From NCBI RefSeq assembly GCF_001890385.1, contig NZ_CP018221.1, positions 2,653,501 through 2,717,500 on the forward strand: a stretch of DNA of 64,000 nt, read 5' to 3'. The DNA is from Tardibacter chloracetimidivorans. GTDB taxonomy: Bacteria > Pseudomonadota > Alphaproteobacteria > Sphingomonadales > Sphingomonadaceae. The notes under the pieces are model-generated. The model saw only the letters and a program-made list of their open reading frames with translations. It was not told where the DNA came from and did not search any database. The translations under genes were made by a program, and so were the position numbers. Shown here in pieces: positions 1 to 8,175 of the stretch; position 1 is the first letter of the stretch; each line of letters starts with the position of its first letter.

Positions 1-1890
1 AGCGAGGTTGTTGACGACAGAGGCGCCGGTGGCTGAAGCATAGAGGACGCGGGCCGCGGGCAATTGGTTCTGGAGGAGCACGCCGCAGATTCCCTGCTGG
101 GATCCATCCTTGGTGCCGAGAGCGCCCTCCCCACCCGCAACGCCGCCCATCTCGTGGGCCTCGTCGAAGGCGATGACACCGTCAAAATCGGCCCCGGCCC
201 AGTCAACCAGCTGCTTCAGGCGACCGTAGTCACCACGCATCGAACGCAGCGTCGGATAGCTGACGAACAGCACGCCCTGGTCGAGGCTGATCGGCTCATC
301 GATCTTCCAGTTGGAGATGGGCTGAATGTCGCCGTTAAGGCCGCCAAGGGCCGTCCAGTCGCGTCGCGCGTCTTCGAGGAGCGGCGCATTCTTCGAGACC
401 CAGATGTTGCGGCGGCGGCCCTGGAGCCAGTTGTCGAGGATGCAGGCCGCGATTTGACGACCCTTCCCCGCCCCCGTGCCGTCGCCCAGGAAGAAGCCCT
501 TACGATAGGAATGGCCGTCTTCGGCCAGCACGAGGCCGACACCCTCCTTGTCGGGTCTGAAAGTGCCTGGGATCCACTGGGTCCAGGCATGCCCCGCGTA
601 GACGACCGTCTCGAGTTGGGAGGCGGAGAGCAGCCGCTCGGCGACGGTGCGCTCGGGCAGCGCCGGCACATACTCTGGGACCGGCGCCGGGATCGAGCCC
701 ATGGCGACAGATTCGACGAGCGGCGTTGGATGCTCGCCAGCGCTCGCGAAGCTGATACGGCTCGGTCGATATGGAAGATAGACGCCGCTCTGCTCGAGCA
801 GCGGCGCCGGCGTCTCAAGTTTCGCATATTCGACGGGGAGCACGTGGTTGCGTGCCGGGGCATGGTAGGCGCGGGGCGCCGGACGGCTGCTTTTGACGGC
901 CCGGAAGAGCGAAACTCCACCTGAGCGCTTCGGCGCCGACGCTCCGCGATCGGGCTTCGCCGACGATCGTTCGGGGATGATCAGGATATCGAGCAGCTCG
1001 GCAACGGACGAACGCTGGATGAGCGCGGGGGGCGACCGGCCGGGGACCTTGTCGATGACAAACAACCGCACGGCGATCGAAGTCCCATGCTTCAGGTAGC
1101 ACTTCTCGAGACGGACGGCCGCCAGGACGCTCACGTCGCGCAGGATCGTCTCATATTGCTCACGCATGCGTGCGCTCGGGCCAAACCAATCGGGCATGAT
1201 GGCAACGAGCCGGCCGCCCGGTTGAAGACGGCGCAGCGCCGCTTGCAGATGACGGACTGCGGCATAGTCGTCGGCGCCGCGGCCGACCGACCTCGAAAAG
1301 GGCGGGTTCATCAGGATGAGGGTTGGTCGATCGACGCTTGCGAGGGTGGAATTGATGGTCGCACCATCGTGCCCGGTGATCGATGCTGAGGGGAAAGCCG
1401 CCTTCAATCGGCCACGGCGGAGCGGATCGAGCTCGTTCAGATGGAGCGATTCGACGTGACGGAGCTGCGCGACCAATAGGCCGTTACCCGCGCTCGGCTC
1501 GAGCACGATGTCGTCGGGCTGGACGTTGGCGAGAAGCGTCATAACCGCAGCGATGTCGACAGGTGTCGAGAATTGCTGCCATTCGATCTGATCCTCGCTG
1601 CGAACCGTCTGAGTGGGCAGGCGATCGGACAAGTCGATCAGCGCGCGGACGTCGCCGAACGCCGCAATTTTTTGGGCGCTCGACTGAAGATGGATGGCAA
1701 GGGCATGCTCGAGGAGTTCAAAGCTGGCGCGTTGTGTCCAGCGACCGTCGGCATCAGAACCGCCGAAGGCCTTGGTCATCGCGTCGTTGAGGTGACGACG
1801 CTGAATGGCCTCGTCGGAGCGCAGACGGGGTAGAAGGAGGCGCACGGCCTCGCGCTCAGCCTGGGCGGCCGCTTCGAAGAGATCGGACAT
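1..1890 (-). CDS. Class I methyltransferase fused to strawberry-notch-type DEAD/DEAH helicase (3' end outside window)
   Basis: The minus-strand frame stays open from ATG at 1890 to the window edge, giving 630 residues with no stop, so the C-terminus is missing. The first ~250 residues resemble an adenine-type methyltransferase: SAM motif EPSAGNG at residues 131-137 and the catalytic NPPF motif at about 195-198. A helicase half follows, with Walker A GDGTGAGKG at about 469-477 and a DEAH box (FDEAHE) near 575. Large proteins of this kind, usually over 1,300 residues, are carried on alphaproteobacterial plasmids next to a TOPRIM protein, as here. Plasmid DNA metabolism or protection is likely; the exact role is unknown. 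Confidence 0.8.
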   Translation of the reverse strand, partial: MSDLFEAAAQAEREAVRLLLPRLRSDEAIQRRHLNDAMTKAFGGSDADGRWTQRASFELLEHALAIHLQSSAQKIAAFGDVRALIDLSDRLPTQTVRSEDQIEWQQFSTPVDIAAVMTLLANVQPDDIVLEPSAGNGLLVAQLRHVESLHLNELDPLRRGRLKAAFPSASITGHDGATINSTLASVDRPTLILMNPPFSRSVGRGADDYAAVRHLQAALRRLQPGGRLVAIMPDWFGPSARMREQYETILRDVSVLAAVRLEKCYLKHGTSIAVRLFVIDKVPGRSPPALIQRSSVAELLDILIIPERSSAKPDRGASAPKRSGGVSLFRAVKSSRPAPRAYHAPARNHVLPVEYAKLETPAPLLEQSGVYLPYRPSRISFASAGEHPTPLVESVAMGSIPAPVPEYVPALPERTVAERLLSASQLETVVYAGHAWTQWIPGTFRPDKEGVGLVLAEDGHSYRKGFFLGDGTGAGKGRQIAACILDNWLQGRRRNIWVSKNAPLLEDARRDWTALGGLNGDIQPISNWKIDEPISLDQGVLFVSYPTLRSMRGDYGRLKQLVDWAGADFDGVIAFDEAHEMGGVAGGEGALGTKDGSQQGICGVLLQNQLPAARVLYASATGASVVNNLA

Positions 1891-1971
1891 GGGTGTGGTC
1901 TCCAGAGTGGGCTGCACCCTCGGCAGCGACACCCTTTCGATCCCCCTCCCCTCTCCTCCGGCGCTTCGCGC

Positions 1972-2826
1972 CTAGACGCGGCTCTGCTGCGCTCGGGCAT
2001 CGAGCGCCTTTGCCCAATCCTTGTAGATTGGCGGCGGGGGCGCGCGTTCGATGATGAGGCCCGACCGGGCGTAATGCGCTTGGGCACTTTCGGCTGCCCT
2101 GCGCCCTTCGGAATCGTTGTCCTCGGCGACCAGGAGCGTTGTGACCGTGGGCGGAATGACGAGCTGGTTGAGCCGACGTGCGCCGAGTGAAGCCCAGCAC
2201 GGGAGGTTGCTCAGGCGCGCGAAAGCGTCGGCCGTCTCAAAGCCCTCGGCGATGGCAAGGGTGTTGCCCCCTGCCCCGCCCCGCCAAGCGCCGTGCCCCG
2301 GGGCGCCAAGCATGACCTTGCGCGTGTAATGGGCGGTGTCGGGGTTCAGGAATATGCGTTGAATTGCGACCAGACGGTTTCCCTCGCGCACCGCTACCAG
2401 GAGAGCGGGTTCGAAGATCGTCTTCGGCTTGGGCAGGTAAGGGCAACGCGGATGGAAGCGAAGATCGCGTGGTGGTGGGAGGAGGTTCCGGCACTGGAGG
2501 TAGCGCTCGGCAAGGGTGCCCGGAACGTCGACCGCCTCATTCCAGATTCTTTCGACGTTCATCGGCCGCGGCGAGTCCGCCAAGGCGGGTGGCGGATAAT
2601 GGCGACCCGGGCGAACAAGGCGCAGTTCACGCAGGACGTCTTCGCGCGAGCATCCTGCGAAACAGGTGACGAGAATGCAGCGATCCCCTTGCCGAATCGA
2701 CAAGCTTGGATCGCGATCGCTGTGTGCGGGACAGCGGCACATCGCGACATTGCCGCTCCACGTGCCGCCCAGGGCCCCGACAATGTCGACTATCTCCTGC
2801 GATGGCCGTCTGGCTGTAAGCGGCAT
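1972..2826 (-). CDS. TOPRIM domain protein with CHC2-type zinc finger (plasmid primase-like)
   Basis: A 284-residue protein. The N-terminus carries a primase-like zinc-binding motif: CRCPAHSDRDPSLSI at about residues 29-43, then CFAGC at about 55-59. The C-terminal half has the two acidic TOPRIM motifs, AIAEGFE near 192 and LVAEDNDSEG near 232. The combination fits plasmid or phage primase-like proteins (DUF7146/TOPRIM type) that synthesise or handle primers. It is co-directional with the downstream methyltransferase-helicase, 81 bp away, so the two probably form one transcription unit. No helicase domain is present, so it is not a full DnaG or gp4-type enzyme. Confidence 0.8.
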   Translation of the reverse strand: MPLTARRPSQEIVDIVGALGGTWSGNVAMCRCPAHSDRDPSLSIRQGDRCILVTCFAGCSREDVLRELRLVRPGRHYPPPALADSPRPMNVERIWNEAVDVPGTLAERYLQCRNLLPPPRDLRFHPRCPYLPKPKTIFEPALLVAVREGNRLVAIQRIFLNPDTAHYTRKVMLGAPGHGAWRGGAGGNTLAIAEGFETADAFARLSNLPCWASLGARRLNQLVIPPTVTTLLVAEDNDSEGRRAAESAQAHYARSGLIIERAPPPPIYKDWAKALDARAQQSRV

Positions 2827-2930
2827 AATTCTACCTCCTGCTTACACGCTCGGCCCCTCCTTTCCTCTTTTCGGTCGGTCTGAGACTTGGAGACAGATTC
2901 AGCCTGCGCTCGCCTCAACGCGAACGGCTC

Positions 2931-2942
2931 GGAGATCATCGG
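2931..2942 (+). repeat. Iteron copy abutting the repA stop codon
   Basis: GGAGATCATCGG here matches the iterons of the origin at 4490-4710; with flanks, GGCTCGGAGATCATCGGT matches the last origin copy. It lies immediately next to the repA stop (minus strand, 2943-2945). Confidence 0.6.
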
Positions 2943-4247
2943 TTAGTCGTCGCTTCGATTCGCGCGGCGTTCAGCATAGGCGACGACGAACTTCTCCCAG
3001 ATCCGCAGCCACTCTGAATCGGTGCGCGGCCGGCTAAAATCGGGGCATCCCTTGCGGAATGCAGCCGCCATGTCATCCACTGACCACGGATGGCCCTTGG
3101 TCAGCGCGATCTGGCGGAAGACGGCCTCACGCGTGCCGTATGAGAGAGACCCGGCGGGGAACGGAAGAGTCGGCGCATCGTCCTTCGCGGGCGCGGACTT
3201 CGCTGCATGGGCCGGTTTGACCGATGATCTCGGTGCCGTTTTCGGAGCCTCGCCCCCGACGAGTCGAAGGTGCGGCCCCACGAGCTTGCGCTCCAGCGGT
3301 GCCGGTGACGGATGAAGAATGACCTTCCGCCCGGAGAGATCGACATTTGCGTTGGGATAGACCGCCGACACGATCTGCATGGTTTCGCGGACGGTCTGTC
3401 GGAAGCGCTTGCTGTCGGCCTCGTTGCCAAGGTGCTTGGCGAGCTGGTCCCATGAGATAACCTGGCCCTTGTCGGATCCAATCCGCGGGAGCCGGTAGGC
3501 AAGGTAAGTGTAGAGATCGAGCGCCGTTGGCGTACCCTTGAGCTCGCGGATGGCGATCTCATTGAGTGGCACGGCATGGTCGATGAGGTGCGAGTAGAAC
3601 GCCTCGGACATACGGATTTCGCGCGCGAATGAGCCGTTCTTGTCGAGCGAACCGGCATATTCGTTGGAAATCTTGACGTCCCGGACAGCGAAGGCGTTGT
3701 CTTCCGTGTCGGTGCCGTCCCAGCGGATCTGCCACTCGCACGCCAGCAGCCGATCCACCTGCTCTCGCATCAGGTTCGCCGTCCCGCGTGGTCCATAAGA
3801 CACGGTCTGGTAGCCAAGGCGGCGCATCCACTCGGTGAAATTGCGGCCAAGATAAACGTCCCGCGATTGCTTCATGACCGCCTGAGAGAGGAGGTAGATC
3901 AGGGCAACGCGTGGATAGGCGCCATAAGGCACACCAAGGCTTCGCATGACGGACTTGCCGTCGACATTCTGAAGCACTGGCCTGGGATTGATGGCCAGCG
4001 CATATTTGCCGTCCTCACGGACGATGGGCTGAGTGTCGTCCTTGGGCCGCTTGGTTGGCAGCGACATCGCACAAAGCGCGGAGTGGAGGAAGGCAGGAAC
4101 CGGTTCTTCGTCCTGGACGCGCAGGAATGCGTCCAAGGTGAGCTGGGTGCCGGCGGTGGTGGCGAGCTTGCGGACGCTCTCCTCGCCGCCGTTGAGCATG
4201 GCTAGTGCGTACTGATGCCCCAGCGGCCTATGCTGATCCCCATTCAT
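2943..4247 (-). CDS. repA: Plasmid replication initiator RepA (RPA / RepA_C family)
   Basis: A 434-residue protein resembling the RepA_C family of replication initiators of large alphaproteobacterial plasmids. Diagnostic stretches include VPYGAYPRVALIYLLSQAV, YLGRNFTEWMRRLG and the GPRGTANLMREQVDRL region in the first half, and a winged-helix-like WDQLAKHLGNEADSKRFRQ segment near residue 270. The start at 4247 faces the iteron region, and divergent parA follows, the usual repA-ori-parAB arrangement. An inverted iteron lies inside the coding sequence (3221-3235) and another abuts the stop, so RepA may bind its own gene. This is the main evidence that the DNA is, or derives from, a plasmid. Confidence 0.88.
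   Translation of the reverse strand: MNGDQHRPLGHQYALAMLNGGEESVRKLATTAGTQLTLDAFLRVQDEEPVPAFLHSALCAMSLPTKRPKDDTQPIVREDGKYALAINPRPVLQNVDGKSVMRSLGVPYGAYPRVALIYLLSQAVMKQSRDVYLGRNFTEWMRRLGYQTVSYGPRGTANLMREQVDRLLACEWQIRWDGTDTEDNAFAVRDVKISNEYAGSLDKNGSFAREIRMSEAFYSHLIDHAVPLNEIAIRELKGTPTALDLYTYLAYRLPRIGSDKGQVISWDQLAKHLGNEADSKRFRQTVRETMQIVSAVYPNANVDLSGRKVILHPSPAPLERKLVGPHLRLVGGEAPKTAPRSSVKPAHAAKSAPAKDDAPTLPFPAGSLSYGTREAVFRQIALTKGHPWSVDDMAAAFRKGCPDFSRPRTDSEWLRIWEKFVVAYAERRANRSDD
3221..3235 (-). repeat. Inverted iteron inside repA
   Basis: CCGATGATCTCGGTG is the exact reverse complement of CACCGAGATCATCGG, the form of the origin iterons. It lies in the C-terminal coding part of repA. Confidence 0.55.
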
Positions 4248-4432
4248 GGTCTGCCCTTCCCCCCGAATCTACCGGGGGCTGTGATGGGCATGTCTCAACA
4301 GGTTTGAGGCGTGAAATCAACCCCGTTGGCAGTTTGGGAGGGGAAAAGGCCGCGAGAGTTGCAGAAACACCGATGATGTCGGTGCCGTTCTGCGCCCTCC
4401 CCCTGCCCTCCTTCACCCAAAATCGAAAAATC

Positions 4433-4710
4433 AAAACGATTCGCGAATCGGTTTTTTATAGGGTGATTCTAGTAATAGGTATGAGCTCTGAGATCATCGG
4501 TCGACTCGCACCGAGATCATCGCTGATACGCACCGAGATCATCGCAAAGTACCGAGATCATCGGTGGTTATCCACAGGTAGCCGTTTGTCGCCACAATCC
4601 CAGCGCCAGACTTTGCAGCAACACGCAAAGGCACGGAGATCATCGGTCGCAGCCGCCGCCGATTGGCCAGAAAGCGCGCACATGCGCAAGGGGCTCGGAG
4701 ATCATCGGTC
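4433..4710 (+). other. Replication origin: A/T-rich stretch, 14-bp palindrome, six iterons, DnaA box
   Basis: The repA-parA intergenic region contains six direct copies of GAGATCATCG, with G starting at 4490, 4513, 4535, 4554, 4636 and 4698. The first four are spaced 19-23 bp, about two helical turns. A perfect DnaA box TTATCCACA lies at 4568-4576. Just upstream is an A/T-rich stretch and a perfect palindrome CGATTCGCGAATCG at 4437-4450, flanked by A and T runs; it could be a repA operator or part of the melting region. The combination is typical of an iteron-controlled plasmid origin. The remaining intergenic sequence (4248-4432) shows only an imperfect inverted half-iteron near 4371-4385. 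Confidence 0.82.
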
Positions 4711-4795
4711 AACTTGTAAGTCTGGTGGCCATTTTCTTGCTCGAAACCGCCAACGTGGCTATCATGGCGCATCAAACCCACAGAAGCGGACTGAG

Positions 4796-5998
4796 ATGGC
4801 TACCGACCCCTCCCTAGCACAGCCGGACGACCTCATCGAAGGTGGTCTGGACGTGCTCCACAGAAAGTCGTTGACGATCCTCAAGCGCATTCGTGACAGC
4901 GCGGTTGATCCCGAAACCGGTCAGAAGAAGGGTCCGACCTTCCCGATTTCGAAAGCTGCTGCACTGGTCGGGCGGACGGCATCTGCTGTCCGGGAAGCGG
5001 AGCGCGACGGCCGCCTCCCCGCTCGAGGGCGGACGGGCTCCGGGCATAGGCTGCAGTATACGCTCGAAGAGCTTGATCATATGCGCGAGGTGTTTGGAAC
5101 GCGTCCCTGGCGCGAGCCAACCGATACCCCGGCGATCATCTCGGTCTGCAACTTCAAGGGGGGCGTCGGCAAGTCGACGATCGCGCTGCATCTCGCCCAG
5201 CATTTTGCCATCAAGGGCTACCGGGTCCTGTTCATCGACTGCGACAGCCAGGCGTCTTCAACCATGATGTTCGGCTATCGCCCCGACGTGGACCTCGACG
5301 AGGAAGACACGCTTTACGGGCATTTTCACAATCCGGAGCTGCTTGGCGTTCGCAAGATTATCCGCAAGACGCACTTTCACAACCTCCACCTGATCCCGTC
5401 GAACCTGCGACTTTATAATCTCGAGTATGAGATCGCCGGGCACATGGCGCGAAATCAGAACATGGAGATCATCGACCTGATCGCGCAGGCCATTGATGAG
5501 GTGGTCGATGACTATGACGTCGTGATCATGGACCCGCCGCCGGCATTGGGCATGGTGTCGATGGCTGTGCTCCAGGCCGCTAACTGCATGGTCATTCCGG
5601 TGCCGCCGAGCCTTGTCGACTTCGCCTCGACGGTATCTTTCATCGACATGACGCGAACGACGATGAAGCAGCTCGAGCAACTCGCGGGGCGGGGAAGGCC
5701 GGCCTACAACTTCATCCGGCTGGTCGGCAGCCGCGTGGACGAGAGCAAGTCGATGCACCGGGAGATACTGTCGATGATGCGGCAGGTCTTCGGTGGCTCA
5801 ATGACGCAGTCGGTGATGGTCACCAGCGCCGAAATCGACAATGCCAGCTCCAGGATGAAAACCGTTTTCGAACTCGACAAGCCCGTCACGTCGCACGAGG
5901 TCTACAACCGCTGCATGAAGCATCTCAGCGACGTTTGCCAGGATATTGAGCAGGACGTTCTGCGCACCTGGGCGAGCAGGGCAGGGGGCCGAATTTAG
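4796..5998 (+). CDS. parA: Plasmid partition ATPase ParA
   Basis: A 400-residue protein. I chose the ATG at 4796 because the open frame reaching back to 4205 crosses the origin. The N-terminus carries a MerR/HTH-like DNA-binding segment (ISKAAALVGRTASAVREAE, about residues 55-73), as in type Ia ParA proteins that autoregulate. The deviant Walker A CNFKGGVGKST lies near residue 119, Walker A' FIDCDSQAS near 150 and Walker B VVIMDPPPALG near 243. ParA segregates the replicon together with ParB bound at the palindromes downstream. The gene is divergent from repA and is followed by parB 267 bp later. Confidence 0.93.
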   Translation: MATDPSLAQPDDLIEGGLDVLHRKSLTILKRIRDSAVDPETGQKKGPTFPISKAAALVGRTASAVREAERDGRLPARGRTGSGHRLQYTLEELDHMREVFGTRPWREPTDTPAIISVCNFKGGVGKSTIALHLAQHFAIKGYRVLFIDCDSQASSTMMFGYRPDVDLDEEDTLYGHFHNPELLGVRKIIRKTHFHNLHLIPSNLRLYNLEYEIAGHMARNQNMEIIDLIAQAIDEVVDDYDVVIMDPPPALGMVSMAVLQAANCMVIPVPPSLVDFASTVSFIDMTRTTMKQLEQLAGRGRPAYNFIRLVGSRVDESKSMHREILSMMRQVFGGSMTQSVMVTSAEIDNASSRMKTVFELDKPVTSHEVYNRCMKHLSDVCQDIEQDVLRTWASRAGGRI

Positions 5999-6003
5999 GG
6001 AGA

Positions 6004-6212
6004 GTTGCCACGTGGCAACTCCGATATTTCTCACGTCGGCGAGCACGGGCAATCGGGGAGTGAGACGAAGCCGGATCACCGAGTTGCCACGTGACAACAA
6101 AGTGGAAGAACCCAATAGAAGCAATATGTTAGGTAGGAATACCATGTCAGATCGCACACGGCAGGAACGTCAGTGCAAGCGCCTGGGGGCGGCGCAGTTG
6201 CCACGTGGCAAC
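6004..6212 (+). repeat. Three parS-like centromere palindromes between parA and parB
   Basis: GTTGCCACGTGGCAAC, a perfect 16-bp palindrome, occurs at 6004-6019 and 6197-6212. A copy with one change (GTTGCCACGTGACAAC) is at 6083-6098. The CACGTG core and GTT...AAC ends recall chromosomal parS, but each arm is one base longer. The location between parA and parB supports a ParB-binding centromere. Confidence 0.8.
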
Positions 6213-6265
6213 TCTGGCCTGTTGGCACCCGTCGGCGAGGGCAAGAGAGAAGGAGAAACGGGCCG

Positions 6266-7243
6266 ATGAGCAAGGGCAACAAGGGCTTCGGCTCGATGTT
6301 CACAGAGGGGCTCGACGACGAGGAGAACCTCGATAAGGCGACCCCTGCGGACGGCATCATGGCAAGTCGCAGCCAGACGCTCGCGCGCATCGCGACGGGG
6401 AAAACGGTCGCCGACCGGACGGAGTGGGTCGATCCGGAGCGGTGCCGCCCATGGCGGATGCACAATCGCGATCTGGATCATTTGAACGAAGATAGCTGCC
6501 GCGATCTCATCGACTCCTTCCTCTCCGCCAAGAAGCAACGGATCCCCGCTATCGTTCGGCGTCTGAAAGATGACCCGAACTTCGACTTCGAGATCATCGC
6601 CGGCGTCCGCCGTTGGTGGACGGTGAAATGGCTGCGAGCGCATCACCACCCGGAGTTCGAGTATCTGGTGACGATCCAGAGTGTCACGGACGAGGAGGCG
6701 TTCCGGGTTTCAGATGTCGAGAACCGCTCGCGTAAGGACATCTCGGATTGGGAGCGGGCCAAGGAATATACGGTGGCGCTCGCGGAGTTCTACGAGGGCT
6801 CGCAGTCGCAGATGGCCGAGCATTTAAACCTTTCCAAGTCGTGGCTGAGCCGGCTTCTCGACGTTGCGCGCTTGCCCGAACCAGTTGTCGCGGCGTTCTC
6901 CGATACGCACGACATCACGGTACGCGTCGCGCGTGACATCAAGCCGCTTACCGGAGATCCGAAGGCGCTGGCGAAGATGCGCGAAGAGGCTGAACGCATC
7001 GAGGAAGAGCGCAGCCAGAAAGGCTTGAAGCTGAGCGGGCCGGAAGTCGCGAAGCGGCTCGTGAAGGCGACTGTCGCGCCAGCCGTGAAGGCTGCCGCCG
7101 AGAAGGAGATCACCGGCAAGGGGGGCAAGGTCATCCTGCGCTACACGAAAGCGCGGGGAGGGGGGCTGACGATCAAGGTGCCGCCGAAGGCTGAGGCGTC
7201 GCCCGCCGAGCTTTTGAAGGCGATCGAGGGGCTGCTGTCGTAG
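6266..7243 (+). CDS. parB: Plasmid partition protein ParB
   Basis: A 325-residue protein starting at ATG 6266, 11 bases after AAGGAG; the open frame extends upstream, but that part runs through a parS palindrome. The N-terminal ParB/Srx-like domain covers about residues 50-135 and contains IIAGVRRWWTVKWL, in the place of the usual CTP-binding GxxRxxA box. A KorB-type HTH follows, with QSQMAEHLNLSKSWLSRLL near 175-195. ENRSRKDIS replaces the usual ENLQRKDL. It binds the three palindromes just upstream and partners ParA. The C-terminus is charged and carries a probable dimerisation segment. Confidence 0.92.
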   Translation: MSKGNKGFGSMFTEGLDDEENLDKATPADGIMASRSQTLARIATGKTVADRTEWVDPERCRPWRMHNRDLDHLNEDSCRDLIDSFLSAKKQRIPAIVRRLKDDPNFDFEIIAGVRRWWTVKWLRAHHHPEFEYLVTIQSVTDEEAFRVSDVENRSRKDISDWERAKEYTVALAEFYEGSQSQMAEHLNLSKSWLSRLLDVARLPEPVVAAFSDTHDITVRVARDIKPLTGDPKALAKMREEAERIEEERSQKGLKLSGPEVAKRLVKATVAPAVKAAAEKEITGKGGKVILRYTKARGGGLTIKVPPKAEASPAELLKAIEGLLS

Positions 7244-7254
7244 GGTGATGGAGC

Positions 7255-7277
7255 GCGGCGTCTGGCGAGGTCGCCGC
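7255..7277. terminator. Possible bidirectional hairpin between convergent genes
   Basis: GCGGCG at 7255-7260 and CGCCGC at 7272-7277 can pair around an 11-base loop between the convergent ends of parB and the DUF4238 gene. There is no clear T run, so the call is weak. Confidence 0.3.
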
Positions 7278-7278
7278 C

Positions 7279-8163
7279 TTATATGGCGTCCCGCTTATAT
7301 TTGTCGGCGATGCTCTGCGTCACGGAGTGGCGGCTTCGCAGGCCGAAGTTCGCGCGGATGAAGTCGCCGGCTTGACGCGTCCTCGCGCCTACGAACGCCT
7401 GGGCATGTCCCACGGTCGACCGGTTCTGCCGCGTGATCAGTTCTCGCTCGGGTAGGCTCACGATCCGATTTGCCAGCGTAGTGGACCCGGCAGCAACGAA
7501 GAGGGTCTCCGGTCCGATCGGAAGAGTGACATAGGATGAGGCACTACCAAGCCAGGCGAAGCTGACCGGCACGTCGAGCGGCCAATCGGAGACGAACAAT
7601 TCCCGGCGATTGTTCGTCTTGATTATGCGCCAGTCCATGTTGATGAACGCTCGTCCGCGATCCGCGTCGTCGATGACCAAGCGCAGGACTTCCATCTGAA
7701 GCGCGCTCACGGCCTCGGGCGGCAGCGCCCCATCTTCGCCGCGCAGCACGGACTTCGCGGCCTCTGCGCTTGCGAGAGCGCCGACGGCGTCCTTCATGCC
7801 GCGCATATCCAGCGGTGTCCGGAACCACAGCGACATGACGAACCGGCCCCAATCCGAGCATTGCGCGTCGCTGAGCGAGTTGACCTTGCCGTCGAGGAGC
7901 AGCGCGTGAACCTTGGCCGCAGCGTCATCGATCACCTGCATGAACAGGGTTTCCATCTGCTGGGCATGCTCGGGCGGGAACCCGATCGTCTTGTACAGGT
8001 CCCGCTCGAAGCAGACGCTCTTGGGTGATGCAGGACTGCTCTCGATCTCCCCGATCCGATTGCGCCGATAGCGCAGCAGGGTGTCGCCATCCTTCCACTG
8101 GTCGAGGAGGAACTGCGGGATGAAGTGATGCCGGGACGGAGGGTTCTGTGGCTTGGATTGCAC
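7279..8163 (-). CDS. DUF4238 domain-containing protein
   Basis: A 294-residue protein with GTG start at 8163, 12 bp after the preceding gene's stop, so translationally close to it. The N-terminus SRHHFIPQFLLDQW is the hallmark of the DUF4238 family (HHxIPxFLLxxF/W), followed by RYRRNRIGEIESSPASPKSV. The family is found on plasmids and near defence genes, and its biochemical activity is not established. No transmembrane segment or signal peptide is visible. The C-terminus converges with parB. Confidence 0.75.
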   Translation of the reverse strand: MQSKPQNPPSRHHFIPQFLLDQWKDGDTLLRYRRNRIGEIESSPASPKSVCFERDLYKTIGFPPEHAQQMETLFMQVIDDAAAKVHALLLDGKVNSLSDAQCSDWGRFVMSLWFRTPLDMRGMKDAVGALASAEAAKSVLRGEDGALPPEAVSALQMEVLRLVIDDADRGRAFINMDWRIIKTNNRRELFVSDWPLDVPVSFAWLGSASSYVTLPIGPETLFVAAGSTTLANRIVSLPERELITRQNRSTVGHAQAFVGARTRQAGDFIRANFGLRSRHSVTQSIADKYKRDAI

Positions 8164-8175
8164 GGTGTCTGTGGT

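Noticed and set aside
64..924. Plus-strand open frame of 286 codons
   Set aside because: Antisense to the methyltransferase-helicase, whose minus-strand frame is continuous and carries SAM and Walker motifs.
4490..4710. CRISPR-like array
   Set aside because: The repeats are 11-14 bp with irregular spacing near repA; they are iterons. I saw no CRISPR array or cas gene in the window.
4205..4795. N-terminal extension of parA of about 197 codons
   Set aside because: It reads through the iterons and DnaA box; homology begins after ATG 4796.
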